In this document: piece by piece, positions 45,932-56,315 of the stretch | Layout of the letters: each line of letters starts with the position of its first letter | How positions within the stretch are numbered: position 1 is the stretch's first letter | Assembly: GCA_002395925.1 (NCBI GenBank) | Contig: DGVM01000191.1 | Coordinates: 18,800-82,799, forward strand | Length of the DNA stretch: 64,000 nt | Reading direction: 5' to 3' | Origin: Bacteroidales bacterium UBA4284 | GTDB taxonomy: Bacteria > Bacteroidota > Bacteroidia > Bacteroidales > UBA932 | Position numbers and translations under genes: made by a program | The notes under the pieces: generated by a model | What the model saw: the letters and a program-made list of their open reading frames with translations, nothing else | Databases searched by the model: none | Told to the model about the DNA's origin: nothing

Positions 45932-45933
45932 TC

Positions 45934-48873
45934 ATGAAAAAGACTGTTTTATTCGCATTCGCGGCTGCAGCAGCTGCCTTTGTTGTCGCTTCATGTGACA
46001 AGACTTCCCTGATTGACACTCCTGTTGATCCTGAGCAGGAGGTCAAAGAATCCGAAGATCCCGCAAATACCGGGCAGGATGTCCCCGAAGGCATGGTTCG
46101 CCTCACCTTCAATGTGATTACCGAAGGAGAGCAGACCCGTACCGGCTGGGACGGTGCGACCCATTCCTGGAGCGACGGCGACAAGATTCGCATCATCTGG
46201 GGCGCAGGAGATTCCGATTATGTCGATGCGGCTGTGAGCGAAGGTAAAGTTACCGCTAACGTCGGACAGGCCGACAATTATTATGCTGTATATCCCACGA
46301 CGGCAGGCTATGCACTGGATGCAAGCGCCGGCAGCATCACCATTACCATTCCCCGCTATCAGACCGGCAAGTTCGAGGACGCCGACATCATGGCCGCAAA
46401 GACCAGTGCCGCCGATCTCAAACTGGGCTTCAAGAGCATGGTGAGCATTATTAAGTTCACTACCGGAAGCACATACAGCTACAATTCCGTGTCCTTCATG
46501 GCGAACGACCAGACCAAACTCACCGGTACCGTTTCTACGACCTTCCCTGCATCGTTCGAGGTTACTCCTGCCAACGGTTCCGAGTCCATCGTCTGCATCC
46601 AGAAGGGCAATCCTTCCGGCAATGAGGGCGTAAGCGCTGGCGAAACCTATTATCTCGCTATGCTCCCCGGAGCGGCGATCAACGATGGCGTCGGATTCAA
46701 GATCGAGCAGCGTGGCAGCAGCACCGACCTCCTGGGCGGCGGCATTTCAAAGTCCTCTTTCGCCCGCGAGCGTGCGAAGATATATGATATGGGTACTCTG
46801 GATTCCCGTATCGTCAAGGACTGGTATATTTCCGAAAGCGGCACCGGCAAAGGAGCAAGCTCTGCCGATCCCGCTGGCCCCGAAAGGCTCATGGACCTTC
46901 TCAATCCTTCATACTCCACCAACAACACCACCGCAGGCTGGCGTCTCACCGGTGCAACCATCCACGTTCTTCCCGGTACCTACAACCTCCAGGCCCTCAA
47001 TGGCGGCGAGGTGTTCGATCCTCACTACAACCTCAGCAACAACAAGGTTTATATAAAAGGTGAGGGAACTGCTGCGAATCCCGCCAAGTTCATCTGCAAC
47101 CAGACAGCCACCACCGACCATATATTCTCGCTCAGCGGCACAAACCGCGTAGGCGAATTCACCTTTGAGAATATCACCTTCACAGCAAATCCGGCTGCAA
47201 GTGAAACCAATATCGATGGCGTTGCATTCAGCTATACCGGCACCAATGCTTCCCAGATTACTTTCAAAGATTGCGTTTTCACTGCAATAACCGGTTCCAC
47301 AGGCACGGCCAACTTTAACGGGGGCGCTGCAGTAAACTTCAATTCCGAGGCCGGAGCTACAATACTGTTCGACGGCTGTACCTTCTCCGACAACACGTCA
47401 GCCCGCGGCGGTGCTGTAGCCCTGCATAACACTGACGCCAACAGCGACATCCAGTTCAAGGACTGTGCTTTCTCAAATAACGTCGCCAGCAGCAATCAGG
47501 GCGGTTCTGTATATGTGTATGCCAATGCTGCCCCTGTAATCTTTGACGGAACATCCTTCGTCGGAGACGGCAGCACGAACAATGCAGTCAACGGTGCGGC
47601 CATGTGTGTCGTTGCAAGTGGTTCCGTGACCATCCAGAACGGCTGCTCTTTCTCCAATCTCGTTACAACCGGTAATGGCGGTGCTATTTTCAACCACGGA
47701 ACGGTTGTAATTGACAATTCCTCCATCTCAAATTGCAAGGCAAAGCAAGGCGGCGCCATCTACTCCGACAAAACTGTCGAAATCCGTAACGGATCTACTT
47801 TTACCGCTAACGATGCCTCTACTAACGGTGGTGCCATCTATAACGCCAAAGACCTGAGCATCGATGCCAGTACCATTACAGGAAAGGGAATGGGTACAGA
47901 TATGACGGCTGCGCTTGGTGGCGGTATCTACAACACCAAAGCCGGAACCGTAACAATTACCGGAGGTAGCGTCATTGAGGAATGCGCACTCACCGGTGAC
48001 AGCCACCACGGTGCCGCCATTTGGAATGCAGGCGTCCTCAATATCGACGGCAGCACGCTGCGCAACAATAAGAATACGCAGAGGGGCGCGGCTATTTACG
48101 GTGCGAATACTGATTGCGCGATCAGCCTTACCAATACTGTCATAAGCGGCAACGAGGCATCAAACGGCGCAGGTATCCATCTGGACGATGGTGCAGCGGC
48201 ATTCCTTAATGGATGCACGATAAGTGGCAACACTGCTACGAACGGCTCTGCATTAAGAACTGCCAATAATAGCACGACAACTAACAGTAAGTTTATCGTA
48301 TTCAACACGTTGATAAGCGAGAATACATCTGGAACCAGCTCCGGCAATCAGAACGGCGCTACCGTTCAGGCCACCGGTTACGGCAGGATACTGCTTGCCA
48401 ACTGCACAATCCGTAAGAATACCACCCCTGGAACAACAGCAGCCCTTACGGTCAACGGAGCCAACGGCAAAGCCTATGTCGTGAGCTGCACCATGAACGA
48501 GAATGATGCTGATATCCGGCGTACACATGTCTCCCTTGAAGTCCATAACTCCATCCTCATGGGGCTGGCAGATGATCCGCTCAACGTAGTAAGGGAAAAG
48601 AGCTGGTGGTATGGCCACCTCTACGGAGAAAGCAAAGACGTCAAGCAGGATGTAGCATTTGACCTCTCGGGATTTGATTCCGCCAAGGGAGTATATCCTC
48701 TTTCCGGTGCTTATTCAAGCGTTTACACACAAGGCATGTCGGCTTCTGAGCTTCAGGCCCTGAGCTTCGACAACATCACCCTCACCGACGAGCAGAAAGC
48801 CCTCCTTGCAAAAGACCAGAAGGGTAACGACCGCACCGGCACTGTAATGGGTGCATACATACTCAACCAGTAG
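45934..48873 (+). CDS. Lipoprotein with fimbrillin-like N-domain and Pmp-like beta-helix repeats
   Basis: 979 residues from ATG 45934; an ATG at 45919 would lie inside the peptide gene. The lipobox FVVASC gives Cys21. A fimbrillin/Mfa-like domain (about 40-285) has the T-R-T-G...W-S-D-G-D-K-I-R pattern. A right-handed parallel beta-helix (about 310-910) carries repeated GGA[VI] and FxxN units (GGAVALHN, FSDN, FSNN, GGAIFNHG, GGAIYSDK, FTAN, GGAIYNAK, GGGIYNTK), like chlamydial polymorphic membrane proteins. It is probably a surface adhesin or substrate-binding fibre. A homologue lies at 56315. It precedes susC and is separated from it by a 14 bp hairpin. Confidence 0.85.
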   Translation: MKKTVLFAFAAAAAAFVVASCDKTSLIDTPVDPEQEVKESEDPANTGQDVPEGMVRLTFNVITEGEQTRTGWDGATHSWSDGDKIRIIWGAGDSDYVDAAVSEGKVTANVGQADNYYAVYPTTAGYALDASAGSITITIPRYQTGKFEDADIMAAKTSAADLKLGFKSMVSIIKFTTGSTYSYNSVSFMANDQTKLTGTVSTTFPASFEVTPANGSESIVCIQKGNPSGNEGVSAGETYYLAMLPGAAINDGVGFKIEQRGSSTDLLGGGISKSSFARERAKIYDMGTLDSRIVKDWYISESGTGKGASSADPAGPERLMDLLNPSYSTNNTTAGWRLTGATIHVLPGTYNLQALNGGEVFDPHYNLSNNKVYIKGEGTAANPAKFICNQTATTDHIFSLSGTNRVGEFTFENITFTANPAASETNIDGVAFSYTGTNASQITFKDCVFTAITGSTGTANFNGGAAVNFNSEAGATILFDGCTFSDNTSARGGAVALHNTDANSDIQFKDCAFSNNVASSNQGGSVYVYANAAPVIFDGTSFVGDGSTNNAVNGAAMCVVASGSVTIQNGCSFSNLVTTGNGGAIFNHGTVVIDNSSISNCKAKQGGAIYSDKTVEIRNGSTFTANDASTNGGAIYNAKDLSIDASTITGKGMGTDMTAALGGGIYNTKAGTVTITGGSVIEECALTGDSHHGAAIWNAGVLNIDGSTLRNNKNTQRGAAIYGANTDCAISLTNTVISGNEASNGAGIHLDDGAAAFLNGCTISGNTATNGSALRTANNSTTTNSKFIVFNTLISENTSGTSSGNQNGATVQATGYGRILLANCTIRKNTTPGTTAALTVNGANGKAYVVSCTMNENDADIRRTHVSLEVHNSILMGLADDPLNVVREKSWWYGHLYGESKDVKQDVAFDLSGFDSAKGVYPLSGAYSSVYTQGMSASELQALSFDNITLTDEQKALLAKDQKGNDRTGTVMGAYILNQ

Positions 48874-48881
48874 TTTTTCCG

Positions 48882-48917
48882 ATACCGCCGTACAGTATTG
48901 CGTCTGTACGGCGGTAT
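48882..48917 (+). terminator. Perfect 14 bp hairpin between the beta-helix lipoprotein gene and susC
   Basis: ATACCGCCGTACAG (48882-48895) pairs perfectly with CTGTACGGCGGTAT (48904-48917) around an 8-base loop, 15 bases before the susC-like ATG. The sequence after it (TATATTTACC) has no strong U tract. It may be a partial terminator, an RNA 3'-end stabiliser, or a site setting the expression ratio of the lipoprotein and receptor. Confidence 0.6.
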
Positions 48918-48931
48918 TATATTTACCATAG

Positions 48932-51900
48932 ATGCAGCAGATGAAACGTTTCTTACTATCCCTTGCTCTCCTGCTTGCCGCGGCGACGGCCGCCTTTGCG
49001 CAGATCAAGGTCGGGGGCACCGTAAAAGACGAGCTCGGAGCGCCTCTTCCCGGAGCTACCGTATCTGTAGAGGGCACCTCCACGGGAGCCGTAACCGATG
49101 CGGGCGGAGCCTTCAGCCTGAGCGTACCCTCGGAAGAATCGGTCCTGGTGTTCGAGTCGCTTGGATTCAAGACCGTCCGCATGAAGGTCGGAAGACTCCG
49201 CAACTTCGAAGCGGTCCTTGCCGAGGATGCCGAATTCCTCGACGAGGTCGTAGTCATCGGCTTCGGAGAACAGAAGAAGCAGGACCTTACCGGTTCGGTG
49301 GCTACCGTCAAGATGCAGGACGTGGAGAACGGTGCTTCCCTCTCGGTTGACCAGGCACTGCAGGGCCGCGTGGCCGGAGCCGACATCATGAGCGTCTCGG
49401 GCGATCCCACGGAAGGGACGTCGATCCGTATTCGCGGCGCACGTTCAATCACGGCGGGCAACGAACCGCTCATCGTGGTGGACGGCGTGATGAATGCCGT
49501 ACAGGACCTCGGCGACCTCAATTCATCCGACATCGAGTCCATTTCCGTCCTCAAGGACGCTTCGTCCACTGCAATCTACGGTTCCCAGGGCGCCAACGGC
49601 GTAATCATAGTGACCACCAAGGCGGGCAGCACGACCACCGGGGCAAAGCCTACCGTCACGCTTACGACCAAATGGGGCGTTTCCGCTCTTGCACGCAGCC
49701 TGGACTACATGAATGCGGCAGAATTCGCAAGCTACAACAACGACCGCATAGACTTCAGCAAATCGGCGCACGGTGACGTATATCCCGTTACGCCGAGTTA
49801 CACCCAGAAATACTCCGACCCCGAAGCGCTCGGCGAGGGAACCGACTGGCTCAAGGCCATAACCCGCACCGCACTGTTCCAGGAGCATGCCCTCTCGGTA
49901 TCGGGCAACAGCAAGCAGACCAACTATTTCGCCTCCCTTTCCTATGCCGACGACGAGGGTATCATTCTCGACTCCGGAGCCAGCAGGCTCATAGGGCGCC
50001 TCAACCTTGGACACCGCTTCAACAAGTGGCTCAAGCTGGATTACAGCGCGAACGTACTCTACCGCAACAACAATAACAACAAGACCAGTATAGGCGGCAC
50101 CGCGGTATGGTCCGGCGCCGTCTATATCTCTCCTGTGCTGGGGATCGACAGCGAGGTCAACGACCTGTACAACTACGGACAGGGCTCGCCGTTCAACAAC
50201 CCCTACATCACCATCATGCAGAGCGTCAACCAGCGCAAGACCTGGTCCAACACCCAGACGCTCGCTCTCACCCTTACGCCGGTCAAAGGACTCACGATAA
50301 AGAGCCGCAACACCTATTACAAATACGATTCTCACCTATACAAATATCTTCCCGGCACGCTCCCGGCACGCCGTCTCGCGGCTACCGGAGGCGAAGTGAC
50401 CCGTCAGGACGGCGACCTGGTGCAGATCAACACCGACAATACCGCAACTTACAAGACCGATATAGCCCACAAGCACCATCTGGACGTGATGGCCGGCATG
50501 TCGATGTATTACAAGCTGTCCGGCAACCAGAACATAGTCGGCAAAGGGATGCTTGTGGACGAACTCCTTTGGAACGACCTGTCCGCAATCGGCGACAAAG
50601 ACAATTACACCATCACTTCTTCGAACCAGGAAGTACGGAAACTGAGTTTCCTGGGGCGCCTCAATTACAATTACAAGCAGCGTTACTACCTTACCGTAAC
50701 CGGACGCGCCGACGCATCCTCCAACTTCGCGGCCAACAACAAGTGGGGCTTCTTCCCCTCCGCCGCCGTCAAATGGAATATCGCCAACGAGCCCTGGCTC
50801 AAGCGCACCCGCATATTCAAGGAACTCTCTCTGCGATTGAGCGCCGGACGCACCGGCAACGACGCCATCGCGCCCTACAGCTCCCTGCAGCGCCTGAGTT
50901 CCTCCACAGGCGGTTACCTCATCGGCGACGGACAGGTTACCTATTACTATCCCAGCCGTCTGGACAGCCCCGACCTCACCTGGGAAAAGACCGACCTGTA
51001 CAATGCCGCTCTCGACGTCGCCGTGCTCAAAGGGCGCATAAAGATGACCGTCGAAGGCTATATGGCCAACACCCGCGACCTGCTCCTGAGCGTGCAGAAG
51101 GCACAGCAGACCGGCTACAGCAGCTATACCCAGAATCTCGGCCGCACCTCCAACAAGGGCGTCGAGCTGTCGCTGGAGACCCAGAACGTGGTGCACCGCA
51201 ACTTCTCCTGGACAAGCTCATTTACAATCTCCCACAACAAGCAAATGGTGGAAGACATCGGCGGCGAGAGCGAAGTGGTCGCCATGAAGGACCAGAAGGG
51301 TTACATGATCTACGGCTACAGGGCGGGCTACCCGCTCAACTCCCTCTGGGGATTCCAGTACGGAGGCGTGTGGCACAACCAGCAGGAGATAGCCGACAAC
51401 GACATTACCCATCAGTATGTGGACTACTACGCAAAGCCCTACAAATGCGGAAGGCCCAAGTACGTGGACCAGAATCATGACGGCATACTCGACAACCAGG
51501 ACCTCACCTACCTGGGCAATGCCGATCCCATAGTTTACGGAGGCTTGCAGAACAACTTCCATATCTTCGGCTTCGACCTCGGAATCTTCTTCGCCTACTC
51601 GCTGGGCGGCAGCATCTACAATTATTCCGAATTCTTCATGGCCGGAACATATTGTTCCAACCAGTACCGATACATGCTCAACGGCTGGCATCCGTACCGC
51701 AATCCGGAATCCAATTTCCCGGCGGCGGGCGCAAGCGGTTCCAGCATGCTCCCCAGCGATTTCATGGTACACGACGCCTCGTACCTCAGGCTCAAGACTG
51801 TCAAGCTGTCTTATAAATTCGACCTCGACAAGAGCGTCAAATGGATACGGAGCGTGTCGGTCGGCGTGACTGCCGACAACCTCTGGCTCTGGACACGCTA

Positions 51901-52024
51901 CAACGGCTTCGATCCCGACGTCTCGTCCAAGGTTGAGGACCAGGAGTCCACGATACGTCGCGCCGACATCGGGGCCTATCCCCGTCCGCGCAAGATAATT
52001 GGCATGGTGCAAATCAAATTCTAA
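48932..52024 (+). CDS. SusC-like TonB-dependent outer-membrane transporter
   Basis: 1030 residues. The signal peptide MKRFLLSLALLLAAATAAFA/QIK starts at an ATG at 48941; an in-frame ATG at 48932 adds three residues. A CarboxypepD_reg-like domain (VGGTVKDELGAPLPGATVSV) is followed by the TonB box region (DEVVVIGFGEQKKQDLTGSV), the plug (SIRIRGARSITAGNEPLIVVDG, in parts; SISVLKDASSTAIYGSQGAN) and a large barrel ending RPRKIIGMVQIKF with C-terminal Phe. These are hallmarks of the SusC/RagA class. It forms the transport barrel lidded by the next gene's product. Confidence 0.96.
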   Translation: MQQMKRFLLSLALLLAAATAAFAQIKVGGTVKDELGAPLPGATVSVEGTSTGAVTDAGGAFSLSVPSEESVLVFESLGFKTVRMKVGRLRNFEAVLAEDAEFLDEVVVIGFGEQKKQDLTGSVATVKMQDVENGASLSVDQALQGRVAGADIMSVSGDPTEGTSIRIRGARSITAGNEPLIVVDGVMNAVQDLGDLNSSDIESISVLKDASSTAIYGSQGANGVIIVTTKAGSTTTGAKPTVTLTTKWGVSALARSLDYMNAAEFASYNNDRIDFSKSAHGDVYPVTPSYTQKYSDPEALGEGTDWLKAITRTALFQEHALSVSGNSKQTNYFASLSYADDEGIILDSGASRLIGRLNLGHRFNKWLKLDYSANVLYRNNNNNKTSIGGTAVWSGAVYISPVLGIDSEVNDLYNYGQGSPFNNPYITIMQSVNQRKTWSNTQTLALTLTPVKGLTIKSRNTYYKYDSHLYKYLPGTLPARRLAATGGEVTRQDGDLVQINTDNTATYKTDIAHKHHLDVMAGMSMYYKLSGNQNIVGKGMLVDELLWNDLSAIGDKDNYTITSSNQEVRKLSFLGRLNYNYKQRYYLTVTGRADASSNFAANNKWGFFPSAAVKWNIANEPWLKRTRIFKELSLRLSAGRTGNDAIAPYSSLQRLSSSTGGYLIGDGQVTYYYPSRLDSPDLTWEKTDLYNAALDVAVLKGRIKMTVEGYMANTRDLLLSVQKAQQTGYSSYTQNLGRTSNKGVELSLETQNVVHRNFSWTSSFTISHNKQMVEDIGGESEVVAMKDQKGYMIYGYRAGYPLNSLWGFQYGGVWHNQQEIADNDITHQYVDYYAKPYKCGRPKYVDQNHDGILDNQDLTYLGNADPIVYGGLQNNFHIFGFDLGIFFAYSLGGSIYNYSEFFMAGTYCSNQYRYMLNGWHPYRNPESNFPAAGASGSSMLPSDFMVHDASYLRLKTVKLSYKFDLDKSVKWIRSVSVGVTADNLWLWTRYNGFDPDVSSKVEDQESTIRRADIGAYPRPRKIIGMVQIKF

Positions 52025-52030
52025 GGGCTT

Positions 52031-53590
52031 ATGAAAAGGACAATCATTCTTCTCGCTACCCTGGCCCTTAGCCTGGGATGCAACAAATTCCTCGAAGAGC
52101 ATCCAACCTCTTTCGTGGAGAGGGGCGACTTCTACAAAAGCGACGCCCAGTGCCGCAGCGCAGTGAATTCCTGCTACGAGGGACTTCGTACCGTTTATTC
52201 CACGACGCTGTTCACTCATCTGGAAGGGACGACCGATCTTGTGTACGTGCCTTCGGTTTCTGACGTCAATGCCATCCTCGACATCAACCCTTCGCAGTGC
52301 AACATATCCAAAACCCTTTGGAGCGCATCGTACAAGGCGGTAATGTACTGCAATGCGGCGATTGCCGGAATAGAGGGCTCGGAGACCATCAGCGAAGAGT
52401 CCCGCCGGGATTTCCTCGCCGAGGCGAAGACCATGAGGGCCTTCTGGTACTACCTGCTGACAAGCTGTTTCGGCGACGTGCCGTTCTACCTCGACGATGT
52501 GGTGGACCAGCTGACCATGGATAAGGTCGCACACCTCGGGCGCATGAGCGCGGTCGAGACCCGAAAAATCCTGATAGAGGACCTCCAGGGCTGTTTTACC
52601 TACGACGACGAGGGCAATTATACCGGAGCCCTGTCGCAGGTGCGCGCCAATGACGGGGCCGAGAAAGGACGTGCCGGCTGGGCAATGGGCATGATGCTCA
52701 TAGGCAAGATGGCCCTGTGGAATGCCTGCACCGACAAGGATTCGGGCACCGACTGGTATGCCGTAGCCGCCGGGGCGCTCGAAAAGCTGGTTCCGGTGTA
52801 CGGCGAGCTGTCTTCCTATCCGCTGAGCGATTTGCTTTTCAGCGTCAAGGACGCGCCGGAACGCATATTCGAGGTGCGCCATTACTATGAGCAGGGAACC
52901 TTGTCCTACGCCGGCACCCTCGCCCAGAACTGCATGCCCTCCTACAATGTGAACTCGAATCTGTTCGACGGGGTCTCCATCCCCATGCTGGGAACGGACG
53001 CCAAGGTGGGCACATGCAACCGTCCGACCTCTTATTTCTACACCATTCTGCAGCCCGACAACGGCAAGGACGCCCGCGTGGATATCAATCAGGGCCGCAG
53101 GTACAACGGACAAGCGTTCAACAACGGTCTGGGCAAGCCCTGGATGGGCCCCAAGTTCTGGTGTCCCAATATGTACACCACCCACGATTCCAACAATTAT
53201 CCCTTGTTCCGCTATGCCGACGCCTTGCTGATGCTTGCGGAATGCAGCTGCGCGGCCCGCGACAAGGCGGGATTCGAGCGCTACATCAACGAGGTGCGCC
53301 AGCGTGCCGGGCTCGATGTGTACAGCGTAGGCAACTGGAGCGATGCCGAGCTGGAACTGCGCGCCGAGAGGGCGAGGGAGCTTTTCGGCGAATTCCAACG
53401 CAAATTCGACCTCGTCCGCTGGGGCGTCTGGTACGATACCGTACGCGAGTACTGGAAGGCGGAGATGGACGCCAGGTCCATACCGGTCCACGTCCGGCCT
53501 TGCCACCGCTACCTTCCAATCCCTTCCGAGCAGGTAGTCAATTCGGGATATGCCCTGGACAACAAAGAATACAACGAAAATGGCCTGTAG
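52031..53590 (+). CDS. SusD/RagB-like surface substrate-binding lipoprotein
   Basis: 519 residues. The lipobox LALSLGC (Cys17) is followed by NKFLEEHPTSFVERGDFYKS, the typical SusD start. The TPR-rich core (AVNSCYEGLRTVYSTT, ARNFLAEAKTMRAFWYYLL-like segment at about 118-139) and the C-terminal signature RYADALLMLAECSCAARD, INEVRQRAGL and RRELFGE-like AERARELFGEFQRKFDLVRWG identify the family. It binds substrate at the surface and acts as the lid of the SusC barrel. It starts six bases after susC. Confidence 0.95.
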   Translation: MKRTIILLATLALSLGCNKFLEEHPTSFVERGDFYKSDAQCRSAVNSCYEGLRTVYSTTLFTHLEGTTDLVYVPSVSDVNAILDINPSQCNISKTLWSASYKAVMYCNAAIAGIEGSETISEESRRDFLAEAKTMRAFWYYLLTSCFGDVPFYLDDVVDQLTMDKVAHLGRMSAVETRKILIEDLQGCFTYDDEGNYTGALSQVRANDGAEKGRAGWAMGMMLIGKMALWNACTDKDSGTDWYAVAAGALEKLVPVYGELSSYPLSDLLFSVKDAPERIFEVRHYYEQGTLSYAGTLAQNCMPSYNVNSNLFDGVSIPMLGTDAKVGTCNRPTSYFYTILQPDNGKDARVDINQGRRYNGQAFNNGLGKPWMGPKFWCPNMYTTHDSNNYPLFRYADALLMLAECSCAARDKAGFERYINEVRQRAGLDVYSVGNWSDAELELRAERARELFGEFQRKFDLVRWGVWYDTVREYWKAEMDARSIPVHVRPCHRYLPIPSEQVVNSGYALDNKEYNENGL

Positions 53591-53591
53591 T

Positions 53592-53939
53592 ATGAAACGA
53601 TTATTGATAATGCTTGCCTTCCTGCTGCTTGCAGCCGGGTGTACGCAGAGGTATGAGCTTTCGCTGCCCCTCGCCCTCAACCGGGTGGAACTCAGGCTCA
53701 CTTCCGGCGAAGGCTCTTCGTATGTGTTGGTGTATAGCCAGGGCCCCTGGACGGCCACCCTGGCCGAGTCCGCACCCTGGGTGACGCTTTCGCGTACGGA
53801 AGGTTCCGGCAACAGCCAGATCAACGTCAGCGTTGAGGCAAATCCCGGATTCAACCGCAGTGTGGTCCTTACGGTCAGCAATGCCGCCGGCAGCAAGGAC
53901 ATGCTGATTTCACAACTGGGCGATGCAGAAGAACAATAA
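53592..53939 (+). CDS. Small BACON-domain lipoprotein
   Basis: 115 residues from ATG 53592. An upstream start at 53550 would overlap the SusD gene and hide the signal peptide. The lipobox is LLLAAGC. The mature part is one BACON-like Ig domain (VYSQGPWTATLAESAPWVTLS ... ITINVSVEANPGFNRSVVLTVSN, seen here as GPWTATL, APWVTLSR, SVVLTVSN). BACON domains are thought to bind glycans or glycoproteins or to act as spacers. Confidence 0.8.
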   Translation: MKRLLIMLAFLLLAAGCTQRYELSLPLALNRVELRLTSGEGSSYVLVYSQGPWTATLAESAPWVTLSRTEGSGNSQINVSVEANPGFNRSVVLTVSNAAGSKDMLISQLGDAEEQ

Positions 53940-53951
53940 ACCAGAGAATCC

Positions 53952-56315
53952 ATGAGAGCAATCCATATACCGGCATTTGCGGCGCTCGCAGCCTTCATCT
54001 GTTCCTGCAGCACCGACATGTTCGAACGCACGATAAACATCGGCTCCGGACTCGGCTTCCCCGAGAAGGTCGTGACCCTCGAGGCTGCGGAGGGCGAACG
54101 TACGATTGCGGTGCTCGCGACCCAGGAGTACACCATATCTTCCGATGCGTCCTGGCTGAACTGTCCCGCTACCGGGCAGGAGGGGCGCGAGGGCTTTGTG
54201 ATGCATTATTCGGCCAACGACAGCTTCCCCAGGGTGGCTACGGTCGTCGTCGCCATAGATGAACACTCCCACTTCGACACCCTTACGGTCCGCCAGCGTG
54301 GAGCGGTGGCTCCTGCGCTGACGGTCAAGTCTCCTTCCATTACCGTACGCGGTTCGTCCGGCGGGGAGTTTCAGCTGTCTCTCGACACCAATCTGCCCGA
54401 CGACGCCATTTCGCTTACCTGGGCTTATGACGAGGGTGCTGCCTGGTTCGAAGAGCCCCAAATCAAGGGTTCGGCGCTGCATTTCAAGTATTCCGCCAAT
54501 CCCGAAAGCCATACGCGCAGGGGCAGCATAACCGCCAGCTACAGCGACGCTTTCGGGAACCTTCTTACCATTCCCTTCCAGCTCATTCAGCTCTCCAATT
54601 CCGACAGTGCCGGAAAGGACTTCAGCCTGCAGGAATTCTGCAGCCTCGCCTCGGAGGAGGGAACGCCTATAGTCGAAGACGCTACCATCGAAGGTATCGT
54701 AGTGAGCGACAAGGAGAACGGCAACTGTGGCGACAACACCCAGACTTCCACGACGACAATCGACTACAGCGTCTGCCGGAGGACCGTCTATCTGGAATCG
54801 ACGGACGGGTCCAGGGGCCTGTGCCTGATTACCGTATCGCCGGACGACAATATCTTCCGGCAGGGTGACCGGGTGAAGCTCTCCGTGCGCGGTGCGACTC
54901 TTTACCGCAGCACCGTAGTGGACGCGCTGTCGGATCCTGTATTCTACACCCTCAAGGGGGTCAAGGGTAGCATGGCGCTGGAGACCGAACATCTGGGAAG
55001 AAGCGGTATCCCGGTGAAAGAGAAATACATAGGAGCGCTGACCGATGACGACATCTTTACCTACGTCACCATCAAGGACTGCGAACTCCCCGTACGCAAG
55101 GGGCCTCTTACTCCCGTTTCCGAGCAGTTTACTTCCGAAGGCGGTTCCGACAAGGTGAGCAAGTTCGGAATACTGCTGCACGACGTGTGCGGGGGCAGCA
55201 TGTACCTGTACACCAACACCACCTGCCCGTACCGCCGCGACGGCTCTGTGCTGCCGCAGGGCAGCGGTACCGTGAGCGGAGTGGTGGTCCACGAACTGTA
55301 TCCCCGTTTCAGCTACATGGACAACAGTTCCTCGGACTCCGGAACTTGGGGCAACATAGGCCGCTATCAGCTTCGTCACACCACCCGGGAAGACATCAAT
55401 CTTGCCCGGACCATGCAGGAGAGGAGCTTCTCCGCCATCCTGTGCGAGTGGCGTTACGTGCCCGACAAGAATCTCCAGCGCTACTATGCGACGGACGGTG
55501 ACACGCAGGCTTACTTCGAGTACAGTTTCGTGTATCCCGACTCCTATACCGACGGCCGCGCCGGCACACTCCCCATAAACAAACGTACCGATTACAGCTA
55601 TCTTGGACCCGTAGGCGCCTCCAACGCAGGCAACAGGTCCGGACTCGGAGTGACGCTTGCCGACGGTACCGACTGGATGGGTCCGGAATACAACGGATTC
55701 AACAGTGAATTCGCCGCAAACATCAATTCCGACGGCCTCGGAAAGGTGCCTGCCGACGTCGGTTCGGCCTGGAGCACCAATCTTACTGCCCGTAACGGCA
55801 AGCCGATGTACACGCAGCTGGTCTTCTCCACCAAGGGCATCACGAGCTCCCTGATGAGCATGCAGATCAGTTCGATGAATTTCTTCTACGGTTCCACTCA
55901 GAAGATCAACGGGGTTCCCATGTACCTTCAGGGTCCCCGCTACTGGGAGGTCCAGTATTCTACAGACGGCACGACCTGGAAGAAGGCCGGCGGCTACAAC
56001 CTGCCCGAGTTCTGCCAGACGACTCCCATGACCCAGCTCTGGCAGACCGCAGGCTTCAAACCGGTCAACATCCCCCTGCCGGCCGCGGAGCTGCTCGACC
56101 GCGACAAGGTTTGGATACGCATCATTCCGGAGGAATCGATGGTCAGCGGCAGCCAGACCGAGTATCTGGACTACAGCATCAAGTATCCTTCCAGCGGCTC
56201 TTTCCCCACTGCCTGGAATTACATAGGCATACGTTACAATACTGTCGAGCCTGCCTCGAGCGATTTCGGCGGAGGCGGCATCGACCCTGTAAATCCTATA
56301 GACTATAACTGGTGA
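53952..56315 (+). CDS. Multi-domain surface lipoprotein with BACON-like and DUF5689 domains
   Basis: 787 residues with lipobox AAFICSC (Cys19). Two BACON-like domains follow (QEYTISSDASWLNCPATGQ; VRGSSGGEFQLSLDTNL to about 215), then a DUF5689 OB-fold region (about 230-480: ATIEGIVVSDKENGN, TVYLESTDGSRGLCLI, GDRVKLSVRGATLYR). The C-terminal 300 residues look like a beta-sandwich (VPMYLQGPRYWEVQYSTDG). In SusC/D loci such proteins usually bind substrate at the surface next to SusD (SusE/F-like position). No catalytic motif is recognised. Confidence 0.8.
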   Translation: MRAIHIPAFAALAAFICSCSTDMFERTINIGSGLGFPEKVVTLEAAEGERTIAVLATQEYTISSDASWLNCPATGQEGREGFVMHYSANDSFPRVATVVVAIDEHSHFDTLTVRQRGAVAPALTVKSPSITVRGSSGGEFQLSLDTNLPDDAISLTWAYDEGAAWFEEPQIKGSALHFKYSANPESHTRRGSITASYSDAFGNLLTIPFQLIQLSNSDSAGKDFSLQEFCSLASEEGTPIVEDATIEGIVVSDKENGNCGDNTQTSTTTIDYSVCRRTVYLESTDGSRGLCLITVSPDDNIFRQGDRVKLSVRGATLYRSTVVDALSDPVFYTLKGVKGSMALETEHLGRSGIPVKEKYIGALTDDDIFTYVTIKDCELPVRKGPLTPVSEQFTSEGGSDKVSKFGILLHDVCGGSMYLYTNTTCPYRRDGSVLPQGSGTVSGVVVHELYPRFSYMDNSSSDSGTWGNIGRYQLRHTTREDINLARTMQERSFSAILCEWRYVPDKNLQRYYATDGDTQAYFEYSFVYPDSYTDGRAGTLPINKRTDYSYLGPVGASNAGNRSGLGVTLADGTDWMGPEYNGFNSEFAANINSDGLGKVPADVGSAWSTNLTARNGKPMYTQLVFSTKGITSSLMSMQISSMNFFYGSTQKINGVPMYLQGPRYWEVQYSTDGTTWKKAGGYNLPEFCQTTPMTQLWQTAGFKPVNIPLPAAELLDRDKVWIRIIPEESMVSGSQTEYLDYSIKYPSSGSFPTAWNYIGIRYNTVEPASSDFGGGGIDPVNPIDYNW

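Noticed and set aside
51218..54136. 972-codon open frame on the minus strand across susC, susD and following genes
   Set aside because: It is a shadow of strongly coding plus-strand genes in GC-rich DNA; its translation has no domain, signal peptide or plausible composition.
53910..55379. 489-codon minus-strand open frame inside the BACON/DUF5689 gene
   Set aside because: Antisense shadow; the plus strand encodes recognisable domains over the same bases.
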